Shown here: positions 16,965 through 25,576 of the stretch, piece after piece
Layout: the number at the start of each line of letters is the position of its first letter
How positions within the stretch are numbered: the first letter of the stretch is position 1
Source: Solidesulfovibrio sp.
GTDB lineage: Bacteria; Desulfobacterota; Desulfovibrionia; Desulfovibrionales; Desulfovibrionaceae
Reading direction: 5' to 3'
DNA length: 64,000 nt
Assembly: GCF_038562415.1 (NCBI RefSeq)
Contig: NZ_JBCFBA010000002.1
Coordinates: 144,232-208,231 of the forward strand
The notes under the pieces: model-generated
Told to the model about the DNA's origin: nothing
Database searches by the model: none
Seen by the model: only the letters and a program-made list of their open reading frames with translations
Translations under genes and position numbers: made by a program

Positions 16965-18614
16965 TCAGGGCCGGGCGGCGCCCTGGCGGTGGTCCAGGTT
17001 GCCGTTGGTGACGGCGGCGAACAGCCATTGGGTGAAGGCGTCCAGGGAGGCGACATCCGAGAGCCGGGTCAGCGGATGCCGGGAGAGGAGGGCGGCCATG
17101 GCCGCCGGCAGGCCGCCGCCCTCGGGCAGGTCCAGGTAGGGGCGCAGGGGGGCGAGCTTTTGCCCCACGAGGTTGATGCCCCGGTCCAGCAGCAGGGCCA
17201 GGGGAATGTCGCAGCCAAGCTGCCATTCCAGGTCGATGACCCGGATGTCGCCCGTGGCCGGATGGCGCAGCACGTTGCCCGGATGGGCGTCCAGGAGGCT
17301 GCCCGGCAACCAGCGGCCGTCGGCCGCCGCCGCGTAGAGGGCACGTCCCAGCCGTTCCCGGCAGAAGGCGTAAAACCCCTCCGGGCCGCCGGGCCTGGCC
17401 GGCCTGGACCGGCTGGCCAGGAACTCCATCCAGGCCGTCAGCGTCCGGGCCGCGCCGGCCGGGTCGCCGTCCTCCACCGCGTCGAGGATGGCTTCGAGGA
17501 AACTCGCGTAGCCCAGGTGATAGGCTTCGCGCGCCTTGACGTGCTGCCGGCCCGAGGCGAAGACCGCCGGCGGCAGGCCGTGGAGGTTGCGCCGTTGCAC
17601 CGCCACCCCCGTGTCCGTGGCCACGAACCGGGTCATGGTCTGCAGGCGCGGCGGGCAGGCGTCGGCGTTGACGGCCACGGCCAGGGTGTCGGCGTTGGCG
17701 GCGAGCATGGGCGCGTCCGGGCGCGTCGCGGCCAGGACCAGGAAGGAATTCATGACCGGGCCGGCCGCGCCGGCGGCAAGCATCGGGCGCAGGAAGGCCC
17801 GCTCGTTGAAGGCGGCAACGGCCGCGCCGCCGGGGTCGACGCTCGGCACCTCCAGCAGCGGCAGGACCTGGAAGCCCTCCTGCGACAGGGCCCGTTCGGC
17901 AACGATGCTGTCCGGCGTCTTGTAGTCCGGCGAGGGGAAATACCAGCGCCTGGCCGTAAATCCGGCCCGGACCAGCAGCGCTTCCAGCGTCGGCCGGTCG
18001 AAGGTGCGGGCGCCGCCGGGGCCGGGATAGCCGTTGATGCCGTGGTAGGGCCGGCCGGTGTGGTCCTCGGGCAGGCCGGCCAGGTATTTGTGGCCCAGGC
18101 GGTTCTCGATGGCCAGGATCAGGCAGCCGTCGTCCTGCATGTAGCGCCGGGCCTCGGCCAGGAGCCGTTCGTGGGGCCTTGGGCCGGGGACGAAGGCGGC
18201 GGCGTATTCCAGCACGCCGACAAGCGTCACCGTGTCGAAGGCGCCCTCGTAGGGCAGGCCCACGGCGTTGGCGGCCACGATCTCCAGGTTGTTCGCCTTC
18301 CGGCAGCGGGCGGCGATGACGGCGGCCCGCTCGGGCGAGCCCTCCACGGCCGTGACCGTGTGGGGCAGCGTGACGAGGTGGGCGGTCAGGGCGCCGCAGC
18401 CGGCGCCGAGTTCGAGGATGCGGCCGCTCGATCCGAAATCGAGCCAGGAGAGCAGGGTCTTGCGGCGCGGGGTCAGGTGGTAGCGGATGGCCCAGGGCGC
18501 GTCCTTCGGGAACAACTCGTACTCATCGACGCTATTTTCCGTAAAAAATTTGAGCAGATAGCCTTCCGCCCCGTCCCGGTAGCCAATCGTCCCCCGCCCG
18601 ACGGTCACGTCCAT
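16965..18614 (-). CDS. SAM-dependent methyltransferase with kinase-like C-terminal domain
   Basis: Two-part protein of 549 residues. The N-terminal half (about 40-250) is a class I methyltransferase with the SAM-binding motif ILELGAGCGALTAH (about 62-75) and later VTLVGVLEYA. The C-terminal half contains LLDAHPGNVLR (about 438-448) and VIDLEWQ (about 463), which resemble the catalytic loop (Asp...Asn) and metal-binding Asp of aminoglycoside- or LPS-kinase-like folds. The start ATG 18614 has GGAGG nine bases before it. Related proteins occur in surface-glycan clusters, suggesting methylation and/or phosphorylation of a sugar chain, but no glycan genes flank it here. It is followed by an MFS exporter on the same strand. 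The methyltransferase part is sure; the kinase-like reading is moderate. Confidence 0.78.
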   Translation of the reverse strand: MDVTVGRGTIGYRDGAEGYLLKFFTENSVDEYELFPKDAPWAIRYHLTPRRKTLLSWLDFGSSGRILELGAGCGALTAHLVTLPHTVTAVEGSPERAAVIAARCRKANNLEIVAANAVGLPYEGAFDTVTLVGVLEYAAAFVPGPRPHERLLAEARRYMQDDGCLILAIENRLGHKYLAGLPEDHTGRPYHGINGYPGPGGARTFDRPTLEALLVRAGFTARRWYFPSPDYKTPDSIVAERALSQEGFQVLPLLEVPSVDPGGAAVAAFNERAFLRPMLAAGAAGPVMNSFLVLAATRPDAPMLAANADTLAVAVNADACPPRLQTMTRFVATDTGVAVQRRNLHGLPPAVFASGRQHVKAREAYHLGYASFLEAILDAVEDGDPAGAARTLTAWMEFLASRSRPARPGGPEGFYAFCRERLGRALYAAAADGRWLPGSLLDAHPGNVLRHPATGDIRVIDLEWQLGCDIPLALLLDRGINLVGQKLAPLRPYLDLPEGGGLPAAMAALLSRHPLTRLSDVASLDAFTQWLFAAVTNGNLDHRQGAARP

Positions 18615-18959
18615 GGGCGCATGCCTCCGCTGGCCCCAAGGGGCTGGCGCCCTTTGGAATCCCATAATGGTTTCAGTGGAGCGCGCGGTGCCTTGCCCCG
18701 CATCGCCCGGGCAGAGCCGGCGCGCGGGGCCGGGAAAGTTCGGTCCGGGAACAGGCCGTGGCGCATGGCGGTCCTGGCTGGCTGTTGTATCTCGGGCGAT
18801 GTGAAGTTTGGTGCAAGCAAGCCAGGGGCGAACGAGAGGTTTTGTCGGGGCCTGGCATGTTATTTTTCTCACAGATTCTGTTTTCGATTGATTTATGCGC
18901 TTTTTTGCCTTTAGAAAGACGCTGTCCATCTCGGGCTATTGGCAACGGAGGCCTTGTCC
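18615..18959. other. Divergent intergenic region (345 bases)
   Basis: GC-rich up to about 18830, then AT-rich with T-runs near 18860-18905. This probably holds the DUF599 promoter. No convincing -35/-10 pair, riboswitch fold or small gene was recognised. Confidence 0.4.
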
Positions 18960-19691
18960 ATGGAAACGGTTTCCCCGCATGTGCTGGATTTGTTCTGTCT
19001 GTTTGCATCGATCGTCATGTTCACGGTCTACAATGTCTTTATCTGGCAAAAGCTGAAGTCGGATCCCATTTACACCATACAAGGGGCCACGGACCTCGCC
19101 CGCCGGGCCTGGGTCGTCACCGTCATGGAGGAGCATGACGCCCTGCTGGCCGTGCAGACGCTGCGCAATTCCACAATGGCGGCGACCTTCATGGCCTCGA
19201 CGGCCGTGCTGCTGTCCGTGGGCGTGCTCTCGCTGACCGGGCAAGCGGAAAACCTCTCGAACACCTGGCATTCGCTCAATATTTTGGGATCGACCCAGCA
19301 AAGCACCCTGGCCCTCAAGCTTTTGGTGCTGCTGCTTAACCTCTTTATCGCCTTTTTCAGTTTCTCGTCTTCCATCAGGCTGTTCAATCATGTGGGCTTC
19401 ATGATCAACGCGCCGGCCAGCGAGGAGAACGCGGCCTCCTCCATGACCTTCGTGGCCATGCAACTCAACCGGGCGGCCAGCCACTTCCATTTCGGCATGC
19501 GCGCCTTCTACTTCCTCGTGCCCCTGGTGCTGTGGATATTCGGCCCCTTGCTCCTGCTGGCCGGGACCATGGTCATGATCGGTGTCGTGTACTACCTCGA
19601 CCGGGCCCCCGAGATGCGAAACGACATCCTCAAGCCCTTTTGCACCTTCCTGCCCGAAGAACGGCCGGCCGACGATACGCCGGACATTTAG
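18960..19691 (+). CDS. DUF599 family membrane protein
   Basis: Membrane protein of 243 residues belonging to DUF599, whose role is not established. The ATG at 18960 follows CGGAGG with an eight-base gap. A TTG at 18939 is in frame but lies before that site. Four hydrophobic helices are visible (about 8-28, 72-95, 115-140 and 185-220). The family-typical LARRAWVVTVM phrase lies at about residue 47, and an AMQLNRAASHFHFGMRAFYF stretch precedes the last hydrophobic region. It diverges from the methyltransferase gene across a 345-base gap. Its TAG stop is immediately continued by the GTGTCGCG end of an AT-rich element. Confidence 0.85.
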   Translation: METVSPHVLDLFCLFASIVMFTVYNVFIWQKLKSDPIYTIQGATDLARRAWVVTVMEEHDALLAVQTLRNSTMAATFMASTAVLLSVGVLSLTGQAENLSNTWHSLNILGSTQQSTLALKLLVLLLNLFIAFFSFSSSIRLFNHVGFMINAPASEENAASSMTFVAMQLNRAASHFHFGMRAFYFLVPLVLWIFGPLLLLAGTMVMIGVVYYLDRAPEMRNDILKPFCTFLPEERPADDTPDI

Positions 19692-19771
19692 TGTCGCGCC
19701 ACATAAAAATTAATTATTCTAATATCTTGTTTCCGTAAAGGCAGAGGTCCCTTTCAAGGACGCACCACGAG
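19691..19771. repeat. AT-rich inverted-repeat element between convergent genes, copy 2
   Basis: Begins GTGTCGCGCC from the last base of the DUF599 stop codon and ends GGACGCACCACGAG (19758-19771). It has an AT-rich core and the shared block GGTCCCTTTCAAGGACGC before the right end. Copy 1 at 15311-15418 has the matching GTCCCCTTCGAGGACGC block followed by GACACGAG, and both are followed by CCGG. The arms are less perfect here than in copy 1. It lies between convergent genes ending at 19691 and 19868. Confidence 0.65.
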
Positions 19772-19867
19772 CCGGCGTCCCGCTTCCCCGAAGGGTGCGC
19801 GGTTCCCCGGCCCATTCCCTCGGGTCGAGGCCGCTGCCGCCCGGCCCGCCCCTTCGGGCCGGGGGCG

Positions 19868-21055
19868 CTACCGCTTGGCCCGTTGCGCCGCCAGCCACGC
19901 CCCCAGGCGGTCGCAGGCGGTTTCGATGTCGGCCTCGTCGCCGCCGTAGGACAGGCGCAGGCTGGCTGCGCCCCCCGGGCCGAAGCTGTCGCCCGGAATG
20001 GTGACGACCTGCGCCTCGCGGATCAGCCGCGTGGCCACGTGCATCGGGGACAGCGGCAGGTCGTAGCGGGCCATGACGTAAAAGGCGCCGCCGGGGTGGT
20101 TGTAGCCCATGGCCGGGGCCATGGCGTCCAGGCGCCTGGTCAGGAGCCGGCGCCGGGCCGAAAGGCTGGCCAGGAAGCCGTCGTAGATGCCCTGCGGGCC
20201 GGTCAGCGAGGCCAGGGCGGCGATCTGGGCCGGGGTGGGGGCGCAAATCGCCGTGCAGTCGTGGACCTTGAGCATCTGCGCCATGATGGGCTCGGGCGCG
20301 AAGGCGAAGCCCACGCGCCAGCCGGTCAGGGCGTAGCGCTTGGAAAAGCTGCCCACGGCCACCAGGCGCGGCCGCAGTTCGGGCAGGCTGGCCAGGGAAA
20401 AGGCCGGCGCGTCGTAGGACAGCGCGTCGTAGGTATCGTCGCAGATCACGCACAGGTCGTGGCGCAGCGCGATCTCGGCCACGGCCAGCAGGTCCTTTTC
20501 GGCGAAGACGGCCCCGGTCGGGTTGTGGGGCGAATTGATGATGATGGCCTTGGTGCGCGGGCCGACGGCGGCGGCCACGGCCTCGGGGTCGAGGCTCCAG
20601 TCGTCGCGGCGCAGGGGCACCAGGACCGGCACGCCCTCGGCCAGCAGTACCTGCTCCACGTGGGAGGGGTAGAAGGGCTCGGGCACGAGGACTTCGTCGC
20701 CGCGCTCGCACAGGCACAGGACGGCGCACAGAAGCGCCTCCATGCCGCCCACGGTGATGGCGACCTCGGTTTCGGGATTGGCCGCGAGCCCCTTTTCGGC
20801 GGCCAGCCGGTCGGCCACGGCCCAGCGCAGTTCCGGCATGCCGGGCTGCAACGAATACTTGCCGGCGGCCGGCGAGTCGCGAAGGGCCCGGCAAACGGCC
20901 TCGACCACGTGGGCGGGCGTGGCGAACGAGGGCACGCCCTGGCCCAGGGAGGCGCAGTCCCCGACGCCGGCGGCCAGCATGGGCATGAGCTTGGTGGCCG
21001 AGATCTTGATGTTGTGGGCGCGCCTGGCAAAAGGCGGGGCAGCGGAGGAAGACAC
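19868..21055 (-). CDS. Class I/II PLP-dependent aminotransferase
   Basis: Fold-type I aminotransferase of 395 residues in the aspartate/aromatic aminotransferase group. It transfers an amino group between an amino acid and a 2-oxo acid. The PLP-binding Lys is in SFSKRYALTGWRVGF (about residue 239). Upstream motifs INSPHNPTGAVF (about 170-181) and CDDTYDAL (about 204-211) hold the Asn and Asp that contact the cofactor. A C-terminal Arg in SLRLSYGG binds the substrate carboxylate. Specificity cannot be fixed from sequence. It is 22 bases upstream of a glutaredoxin-like gene ending at 21078 on the same strand, so it is the second gene of a probable pair. Confidence 0.9.
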   Translation of the reverse strand: MSSSAAPPFARRAHNIKISATKLMPMLAAGVGDCASLGQGVPSFATPAHVVEAVCRALRDSPAAGKYSLQPGMPELRWAVADRLAAEKGLAANPETEVAITVGGMEALLCAVLCLCERGDEVLVPEPFYPSHVEQVLLAEGVPVLVPLRRDDWSLDPEAVAAAVGPRTKAIIINSPHNPTGAVFAEKDLLAVAEIALRHDLCVICDDTYDALSYDAPAFSLASLPELRPRLVAVGSFSKRYALTGWRVGFAFAPEPIMAQMLKVHDCTAICAPTPAQIAALASLTGPQGIYDGFLASLSARRRLLTRRLDAMAPAMGYNHPGGAFYVMARYDLPLSPMHVATRLIREAQVVTIPGDSFGPGGAASLRLSYGGDEADIETACDRLGAWLAAQRAKR

Positions 21056-21077
21056 GAAAGCCTCCTTGGGTGGGCGC

Positions 21078-21443
21078 CTAGGGCTTGTTGTAGAGCATCT
21101 TGGGCTGGGCCGCGGCCGTGGCGCCGCCGGTCAGGGCCTTTTCGAAATCGGCCACGGAATAGCCGGGGATGACCGTTTCGCCGATGACCACCAGGGGCAC
21201 GCCGCGCTGGCCGTACTTCTGGTAGCGCATCCGGGCGGCGGCGTCCTTTTCGATGTCGTAGGCGGTGTAGGCGATGCCCTTGCCCTCGAAATAGGCCTTG
21301 GCCTTGGTGCAGTAGGGGCACCAACTGGTGACGAAGATTTCCACTTTCGGGCCGGCGGCCGGGCACTCGGCGACAGGGGCGAGCAGGACGGCGCACAGGG
21401 CCAGGGCGGCGACGAAGGCGGTCAAGGCGGCTTTGGCGGGCAT
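21078..21443 (-). CDS. Exported glutaredoxin-like protein
   Basis: Small thiol-redox protein of 121 residues. An N-terminal signal peptide or anchor (about 1-29) is followed by a glutaredoxin fold with the active site CPYC at residues 42-45, a cis-Pro loop GVPLVVIG (about 80-87), and GYSVADFEKAL. The dithiol CPYC site is that of classical glutaredoxins, but the leader suggests action in the periplasm or at the membrane, which is unusual. It precedes the aminotransferase gene on the same strand with a 22-base gap. Partner proteins are not visible. Confidence 0.82.
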   Translation of the reverse strand: MPAKAALTAFVAALALCAVLLAPVAECPAAGPKVEIFVTSWCPYCTKAKAYFEGKGIAYTAYDIEKDAAARMRYQKYGQRGVPLVVIGETVIPGYSVADFEKALTGGATAAAQPKMLYNKP

Positions 21444-21550
21444 GGGGATTCCGGGGTTGGGGTTATGAATGCCTGGTGGTAGCGGCGAGGGGGAGCGGCG
21501 TCAAGCGGGGCGGCTTGCCAGGGCCGGGCGGCGGTGCTAGGAGGCCGGCC

Positions 21551-22000
21551 ATGCCGGGTTTCAAGACGCACATGGCCGGCGCGGCGGCGGTGACCGGTGG
21601 AGGCCTTGGCGCGGCGGGCTGGCTTGGCCTTTACCAGCCGAACTTCGAGACCATGGTCTGCCTGGTGCTGTTTTCCATCCTGGGCGGGCTGTTTCCGGAC
21701 GTGGACACCGATTCCAAGGGGCGCCGTTTTTTTTACGGCGCGGCCCTGGTCGTGGACGCCTTCCTGATTTTCCGGGAACAATACCGCTACGCGGCGGCGC
21801 TGGGGTTTTGCGCCCTGCTGCCGGCCATCGGCTCCCACCGGGGCTGGACCCATTCATGGTGGGCGGCGCTTTTGATCCCCAGTTCGGTGCTGCTGGCGCC
21901 CATGCTGCTTCTGGGCCTGCCGTGGAAGCCCTTCCTGCCGTATTACCTGGCCACGGTGCTGGGCTATTTCTCCCACCTGCTGCTCGACCGCAAATTCTAG
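21551..22000 (+). CDS. YdjM-like membrane-bound metal-dependent hydrolase family protein
   Basis: Small membrane protein of 149 residues in the YdjM/DUF457 group of putative metal-dependent hydrolases. The ATG at 21551 has AGGAGG six bases upstream. The family motif is visible: an early His (KTHMAGA, residues 5-11), GGLFPDVDTDSKGRRFF with Asp residues (about 46-62), SHRGWTHSWW (about 98-107), and a final FSHLLLDRK. Several helices surround these polar residues. Reactions have not been established for this family. It is convergent with the solute-binding protein gene, with only eight bases between stops. Confidence 0.85.
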   Translation: MPGFKTHMAGAAAVTGGGLGAAGWLGLYQPNFETMVCLVLFSILGGLFPDVDTDSKGRRFFYGAALVVDAFLIFREQYRYAAALGFCALLPAIGSHRGWTHSWWAALLIPSSVLLAPMLLLGLPWKPFLPYYLATVLGYFSHLLLDRKF

Positions 22001-22008
22001 CCCGTGGC

Positions 22009-22800
22009 TTAGTGGCGCAGGGCCAGCAACCGCCGGGCCTTCTGGGCGGGCTCGCCGACGAACTCCCCGATGGCCGCGTCGATGCGGGCCAGGATTGCCG
22101 GCGAAACGGCCGCGTCGCACATGATGTGGCGGCTATTGCCCGGCCGGACGTCGCTGAGGGCGCAGGTGCGCAGCCTGGCGGCATACTCGGGGTGTTGGCC
22201 CACAAGCCAGGAGAATTCCTCGGGTTCGATAAGCACGGCGTCCAGGCGGCCCTTGGCCACCAGCTCCAGCATGGAGGCGGACTCGGTGAAGCGGTGGACG
22301 CGGCCATCGGGCAGGGCGGCCAGTTTCGCGTCGAAGTCCTGCCCATAGGAGAATCCGCGCCGCAAGCCCCAGCGATGCTTCTCGACGAGCAGCCGGTCCA
22401 GGGTCGTCTTGTCCGGGCAGGCGCCGGTCGCGCCCATGGCCGCCACCAGGGGCTTGTCCTGGTAGAGGGGGGCGCTGAAACGGGCGAACGCCTGGCGTTG
22501 GGGGGTCATGAACCAGCCCGTGGCGCAGGCGGCCACGTCCTGTTTCTCGAAGGTATCGGTCACGCGGGGGGCGGGCAGCTCGCGCACGGCGTAGGGAACG
22601 GCCGACCGGTCCAGGACGGCCAGGCTCAGGTCGAGGAGGAAACCGCCGGCCGGGTGTCCGTCGCGCAGGCGGTAATAGGGCGGCCGGTCGAACACGTACA
22701 GGGTCAGCAAGGCCGTCTCGTCCGCCGCGACAAGAAGGGGCGCCTGGAAAAACGCCCAAAGAAGCGATGCGCAAACGGCACGGAAAAGACATCGCGGCAT
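22009..22800 (-). CDS. Periplasmic solute-binding protein, SBP_bac_3-like
   Basis: Exported binding protein of 263 residues. A signal peptide (about 1-25) precedes a two-lobe amino-acid-binding-protein fold, with VFDRPPYYRLRDGHPAGGFLLDLSLAVL in lobe 1 and a typical ELVAKGRLDAVLIEP segment late in the chain. No ABC permease or ATPase lies nearby, so it may be an orphan sensor or scavenger rather than part of a local transporter. The ligand is unknown. The gene diverges from cheV across a 200-base gap. Confidence 0.8.
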   Translation of the reverse strand: MPRCLFRAVCASLLWAFFQAPLLVAADETALLTLYVFDRPPYYRLRDGHPAGGFLLDLSLAVLDRSAVPYAVRELPAPRVTDTFEKQDVAACATGWFMTPQRQAFARFSAPLYQDKPLVAAMGATGACPDKTTLDRLLVEKHRWGLRRGFSYGQDFDAKLAALPDGRVHRFTESASMLELVAKGRLDAVLIEPEEFSWLVGQHPEYAARLRTCALSDVRPGNSRHIMCDAAVSPAILARIDAAIGEFVGEPAQKARRLLALRH

Positions 22801-23000
22801 GACCCTGCCTCGGTAGGTTCCCGGGGTGCGGTCCGCGCCCCGGGGTTGCTACTTTATGAAGAATGCCGCCGTGAAGCCGCGTTGTCAATTTCAAATCGCC
22901 GGCCAAAGCGGCCTTGCCTTTTTCACCCACGGCGGCATAAGCTGCCACCGCCAGCCTCGCCTTGCCCCGTTTGCCAAAAGCTTCCCGGAGCCCGTCCGCC

Positions 23001-23981
23001 ATGAGCAACACGAACATCCTCCTCGAATCCGGCACCAACGAACTGGAAATCGTCGAGTTCTATCTGGAGGAGCCCACGCGCTCCGGCAAGACCTACATCG
23101 GCTACTACGGGGTCAACGTAGCCAAGGTCCTGGAGATCATCCGCCTGCCCAAGGTCACGGAGATGCCGCAGACGCCGCATCCCTGCGTCCTTGGCACGTT
23201 CAATCTGCGCGACAAGGTGGTGCCCCTGGTCGACCTGGGCATCTGGCTCGGCAAGGACCGGTCGGAATGCGCCTCGGACAAGGTGGTGGTGACGGAATTC
23301 AACCGGGTGGTCAGCGCCTTTCGCGTCTCGGGCGTCACCCGCATCCATCGCCTCAGCTGGGAGCGCATCGAGCCACCGAGCATCCAGGTCCAGCGCTATT
23401 CCGGCAACTCCATCACGGGCGTGGTCCAGCTCGACACCCGGGTGGTGTTCATCCTCGACATGGAAAAGATCGTGGCCGAGCTCAACCCCAGCCTGGCGCT
23501 GAAGGAGCTCGACGAAGAGGTCTTCATCGAGGCCCAGAAGGAGCTGCCCGACAAGGACATGATCTTCAAGGCCCTCATCGCCGACGACTCCACCACCATC
23601 CGCCGCATGATCGGTTCGTCCCTGGAAAAGGCCGGCTTCGAGGTCACCCGCACGATAAACGGCCGCATCGCCTGGGACCAGCTCATGGAGTGGAAGGAAG
23701 CCGCGGCCAAGGAGGGCAAGCCCATCACGGATTTCGTGCACATCCTGGTCTCGGACATCGAGATGCCGGCCATGGACGGGCACAGCCTCACGCGCAAGGT
23801 CAAGGAGGACCCGGTGCTGCGGCAGTTGCCGGTGATCCTTTTCTCGTCGCTTATCACCGACAGCCTGCGCCACAAGGGCGAGGCGGTCGGAGCCGACGAC
23901 CAGATATCGAAGCCCGAGATGCTGCAACTGGCCGAGCGGGCCCGGGCCCTGGCCTGGGAACGCCTGGCCGCCGCGGTGTAG
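23001..23981 (+). CDS. cheV: CheV chemotaxis coupling protein (CheW plus receiver)
   Basis: Adaptor linking chemoreceptors to the CheA kinase, 326 residues. The N-terminal CheW-like domain spans about 15-170 and includes VLEIIRLPKVTEMPQTPH and GTFNLRDKVVPLVDLGIWLG. A receiver domain spans about 190-320. The conserved acidic pair is at ADDSTTIRR, the phospho-accepting Asp at about residue 252 (SDIEMPAMDG), and the conserved Lys in ISKPEM. The ATG at 23001 was preferred because an upstream in-frame ATG (22962) adds only 13 non-conserved residues. No other chemotaxis genes flank it, which is common for Desulfovibrio cheV paralogues. Phosphorylation of the receiver is known to tune adaptation in this family. 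Confidence 0.93.
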   Translation: MSNTNILLESGTNELEIVEFYLEEPTRSGKTYIGYYGVNVAKVLEIIRLPKVTEMPQTPHPCVLGTFNLRDKVVPLVDLGIWLGKDRSECASDKVVVTEFNRVVSAFRVSGVTRIHRLSWERIEPPSIQVQRYSGNSITGVVQLDTRVVFILDMEKIVAELNPSLALKELDEEVFIEAQKELPDKDMIFKALIADDSTTIRRMIGSSLEKAGFEVTRTINGRIAWDQLMEWKEAAAKEGKPITDFVHILVSDIEMPAMDGHSLTRKVKEDPVLRQLPVILFSSLITDSLRHKGEAVGADDQISKPEMLQLAERARALAWERLAAAV

Positions 23982-24027
23982 CCCGGGCGCTTCGCCATCG
24001 CCGGGTCAGGCGAGGCTTCGCACTTCC

Positions 24028-24792
24028 TCAACGCCCGTTTTGGGCGGCGCACCAGCGTTCCACCCCCTTGGCCACGGCCCGGGCGGTTTGCTCCTGGCGG
24101 GCCGCGCCGGCAAGCTCGGCCTCCTCGGCCCGGTTGACGATGACCCCGGCCTCGACGAGGACCGCCGGCGCGCGCGCCCCGGCAAGCACGGCCAGGCCGT
24201 CGTAGCGATAGACGCCCACGCTGTCGTCGACCAGGGGCCGGCCTTCGCCCGGGATGGCCTCGGCGTGGTGGCGGGTAAACGGCAGGCCGGCGGCGGTCAG
24301 TTCCCGGCCGATGGCCCGGGCCAGTTCCAGGCTTTGGGCCGCGAAGGGGTTGCGGCCGGAGTAGAAGAGCGAATAGCCGGCGAAGCGGTCGCAAAAGCGC
24401 CGGGGCTGGCCGTCCACGGTCCAGGTCTCCAGGTAGCGCGGCTGGACCGCGTCGTGGTGGATGGAGACGAGCAGCCCCGCCCCGGCGGCGTTGGCCCGGG
24501 CCGCCCGGGCGGCCGGGGGCAGGTCGCGGCCGTCGGGGTCGAGGAGGAAGGCTCTGGGAAAGCCGGCCGCGCGCAGGGCGGCCACGACCTGCCCGGCCAG
24601 GCGCCGGTTGAAGCCGTATTCGGGCAGGCCCCGGGCGCTGGTGGCGCCGGGGGCCTTGGGACCGTGGCCGGCGTCCACGGCCACGGCCAGCCCGGCCTGG
24701 CGGCACTGCGCCCCGGCGGCGGCCGGCAGGATGGCCAGGGCCGCCGCCAGGGCGAGCAAGGGTGGAATCAGGCGAAGTCGGCGGCTGGCCAT
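24028..24792 (-). CDS. N-acetylmuramoyl-L-alanine amidase (Amidase_3)
   Basis: Zinc amidase that cuts the bond between MurNAc and the stem peptide in peptidoglycan, exported to the periplasm (signal peptide about 1-28). The 254-residue chain keeps the family residues: VDAGHGPKAPG (zinc His, about 43), EYGFN (zinc Glu, about 58), SIHHDA (zinc His, about 111) and a C-terminal VLVEAG catalytic Glu (about 217). There is no AMIN targeting domain or peptidoglycan-binding repeat, so it is a minimal version. It follows the unrecognised membrane-protein gene on the same strand with a 52-base gap. Confidence 0.9.
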   Translation of the reverse strand: MASRRLRLIPPLLALAAALAILPAAAGAQCRQAGLAVAVDAGHGPKAPGATSARGLPEYGFNRRLAGQVVAALRAAGFPRAFLLDPDGRDLPPAARAARANAAGAGLLVSIHHDAVQPRYLETWTVDGQPRRFCDRFAGYSLFYSGRNPFAAQSLELARAIGRELTAAGLPFTRHHAEAIPGEGRPLVDDSVGVYRYDGLAVLAGARAPAVLVEAGVIVNRAEEAELAGAARQEQTARAVAKGVERWCAAQNGR

Positions 24793-24844
24793 GGCCTCGC
24801 CTCCCGCGGCACGCGATCCCGACGGGCCTGCGGCAAGACGGCCC

Positions 24845-25576
24845 TTAGGCCATCTTGCCGGCGTCCTTGAGGGCCGCCTTGAGGCCGCGCTCCTGCAGTT
24901 CCTCGGGCGCGGCCAGCAACTGGTGCAGGAACTCGCCGGTCTTTTCGGTCAGCCAGGCATCCTTGTCCAGGGCCTCGACGAAACGCTGGCGCTCGGTGCG
25001 TTTTTCCAGGGGCTGGTTGCGGTCGGCGTCGAGCTGGTTCTGGAGGAAATGGGCGTAAAGGCTGGCCCCGAACAGCGAGGCCTTGGGGTCGAGGCTGACG
25101 AAGACCCGGTGCAGGTCGTCACGGGTGCGCTCGGCGGCGATGCCGCGCAAAAACCGCCACGGCGCCGAGCCGCTGGACAGGGAAGCCCAGAAATAGCGCA
25201 GCTTGTAGAAGCGCTTGCCCGTGGAGAAGGCCTGCTCCAGGTCGGTGGAGGTGCAGATGCCGTCCACGCAACTGGCCAGGGCCCGGCGGTAGGGCAACTC
25301 CACCGCCGCGACGATGACGTGCCACAGCAGGTAGATGTTTATAAGCGTCATGATGAGGATGCTGCTGTTGCGCAGGCTCGGATTGACGTCGCTGGCCCAG
25401 TTGAGGAACAGGTAGATGAACACCAGCAGCAGGACGCCGTAGCGCAGGGCGTTGGTCAGGATATGGGTGAACGACCCCATCTTCCAATGCAGCCGCAACA
25501 GCAGGCCGATGAAGAGGAGGAAAACGACCGTCTGAAAGTATATGCTCATGTCCATCTGGGCCAACTGATCGAGCAT
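24845..25576 (-). CDS. Unrecognised membrane protein
   Basis: I do not recognise this 243-residue protein. The N-terminal half holds three hydrophobic helices (about 11-27, 41-60 and 74-92). The C-terminal half (about 95-243) is soluble, charged and probably cytoplasmic, with Cys residues in ALASCVDGICTST (about 101-113). It ends in a helical EELQERGLKAALKDAGKMA tail. It starts at ATG 25576 with GAGGAG upstream. Neighbours on the same strand are a thiamine-binding protein gene upstream and an amidase gene downstream, suggesting a cell-envelope context but no definite function. Confidence 0.8.
   Translation of the reverse strand: MLDQLAQMDMSIYFQTVVFLLFIGLLLRLHWKMGSFTHILTNALRYGVLLLVFIYLFLNWASDVNPSLRNSSILIMTLINIYLLWHVIVAAVELPYRRALASCVDGICTSTDLEQAFSTGKRFYKLRYFWASLSSGSAPWRFLRGIAAERTRDDLHRVFVSLDPKASLFGASLYAHFLQNQLDADRNQPLEKRTERQRFVEALDKDAWLTEKTGEFLHQLLAAPEELQERGLKAALKDAGKMA

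Noticed and set aside
18615-18959. Cyclic-di-GMP or other riboswitch before the DUF599 gene
   Set aside because: The GC-rich part folds easily but lacks the conserved core sequences of the GEMM classes.
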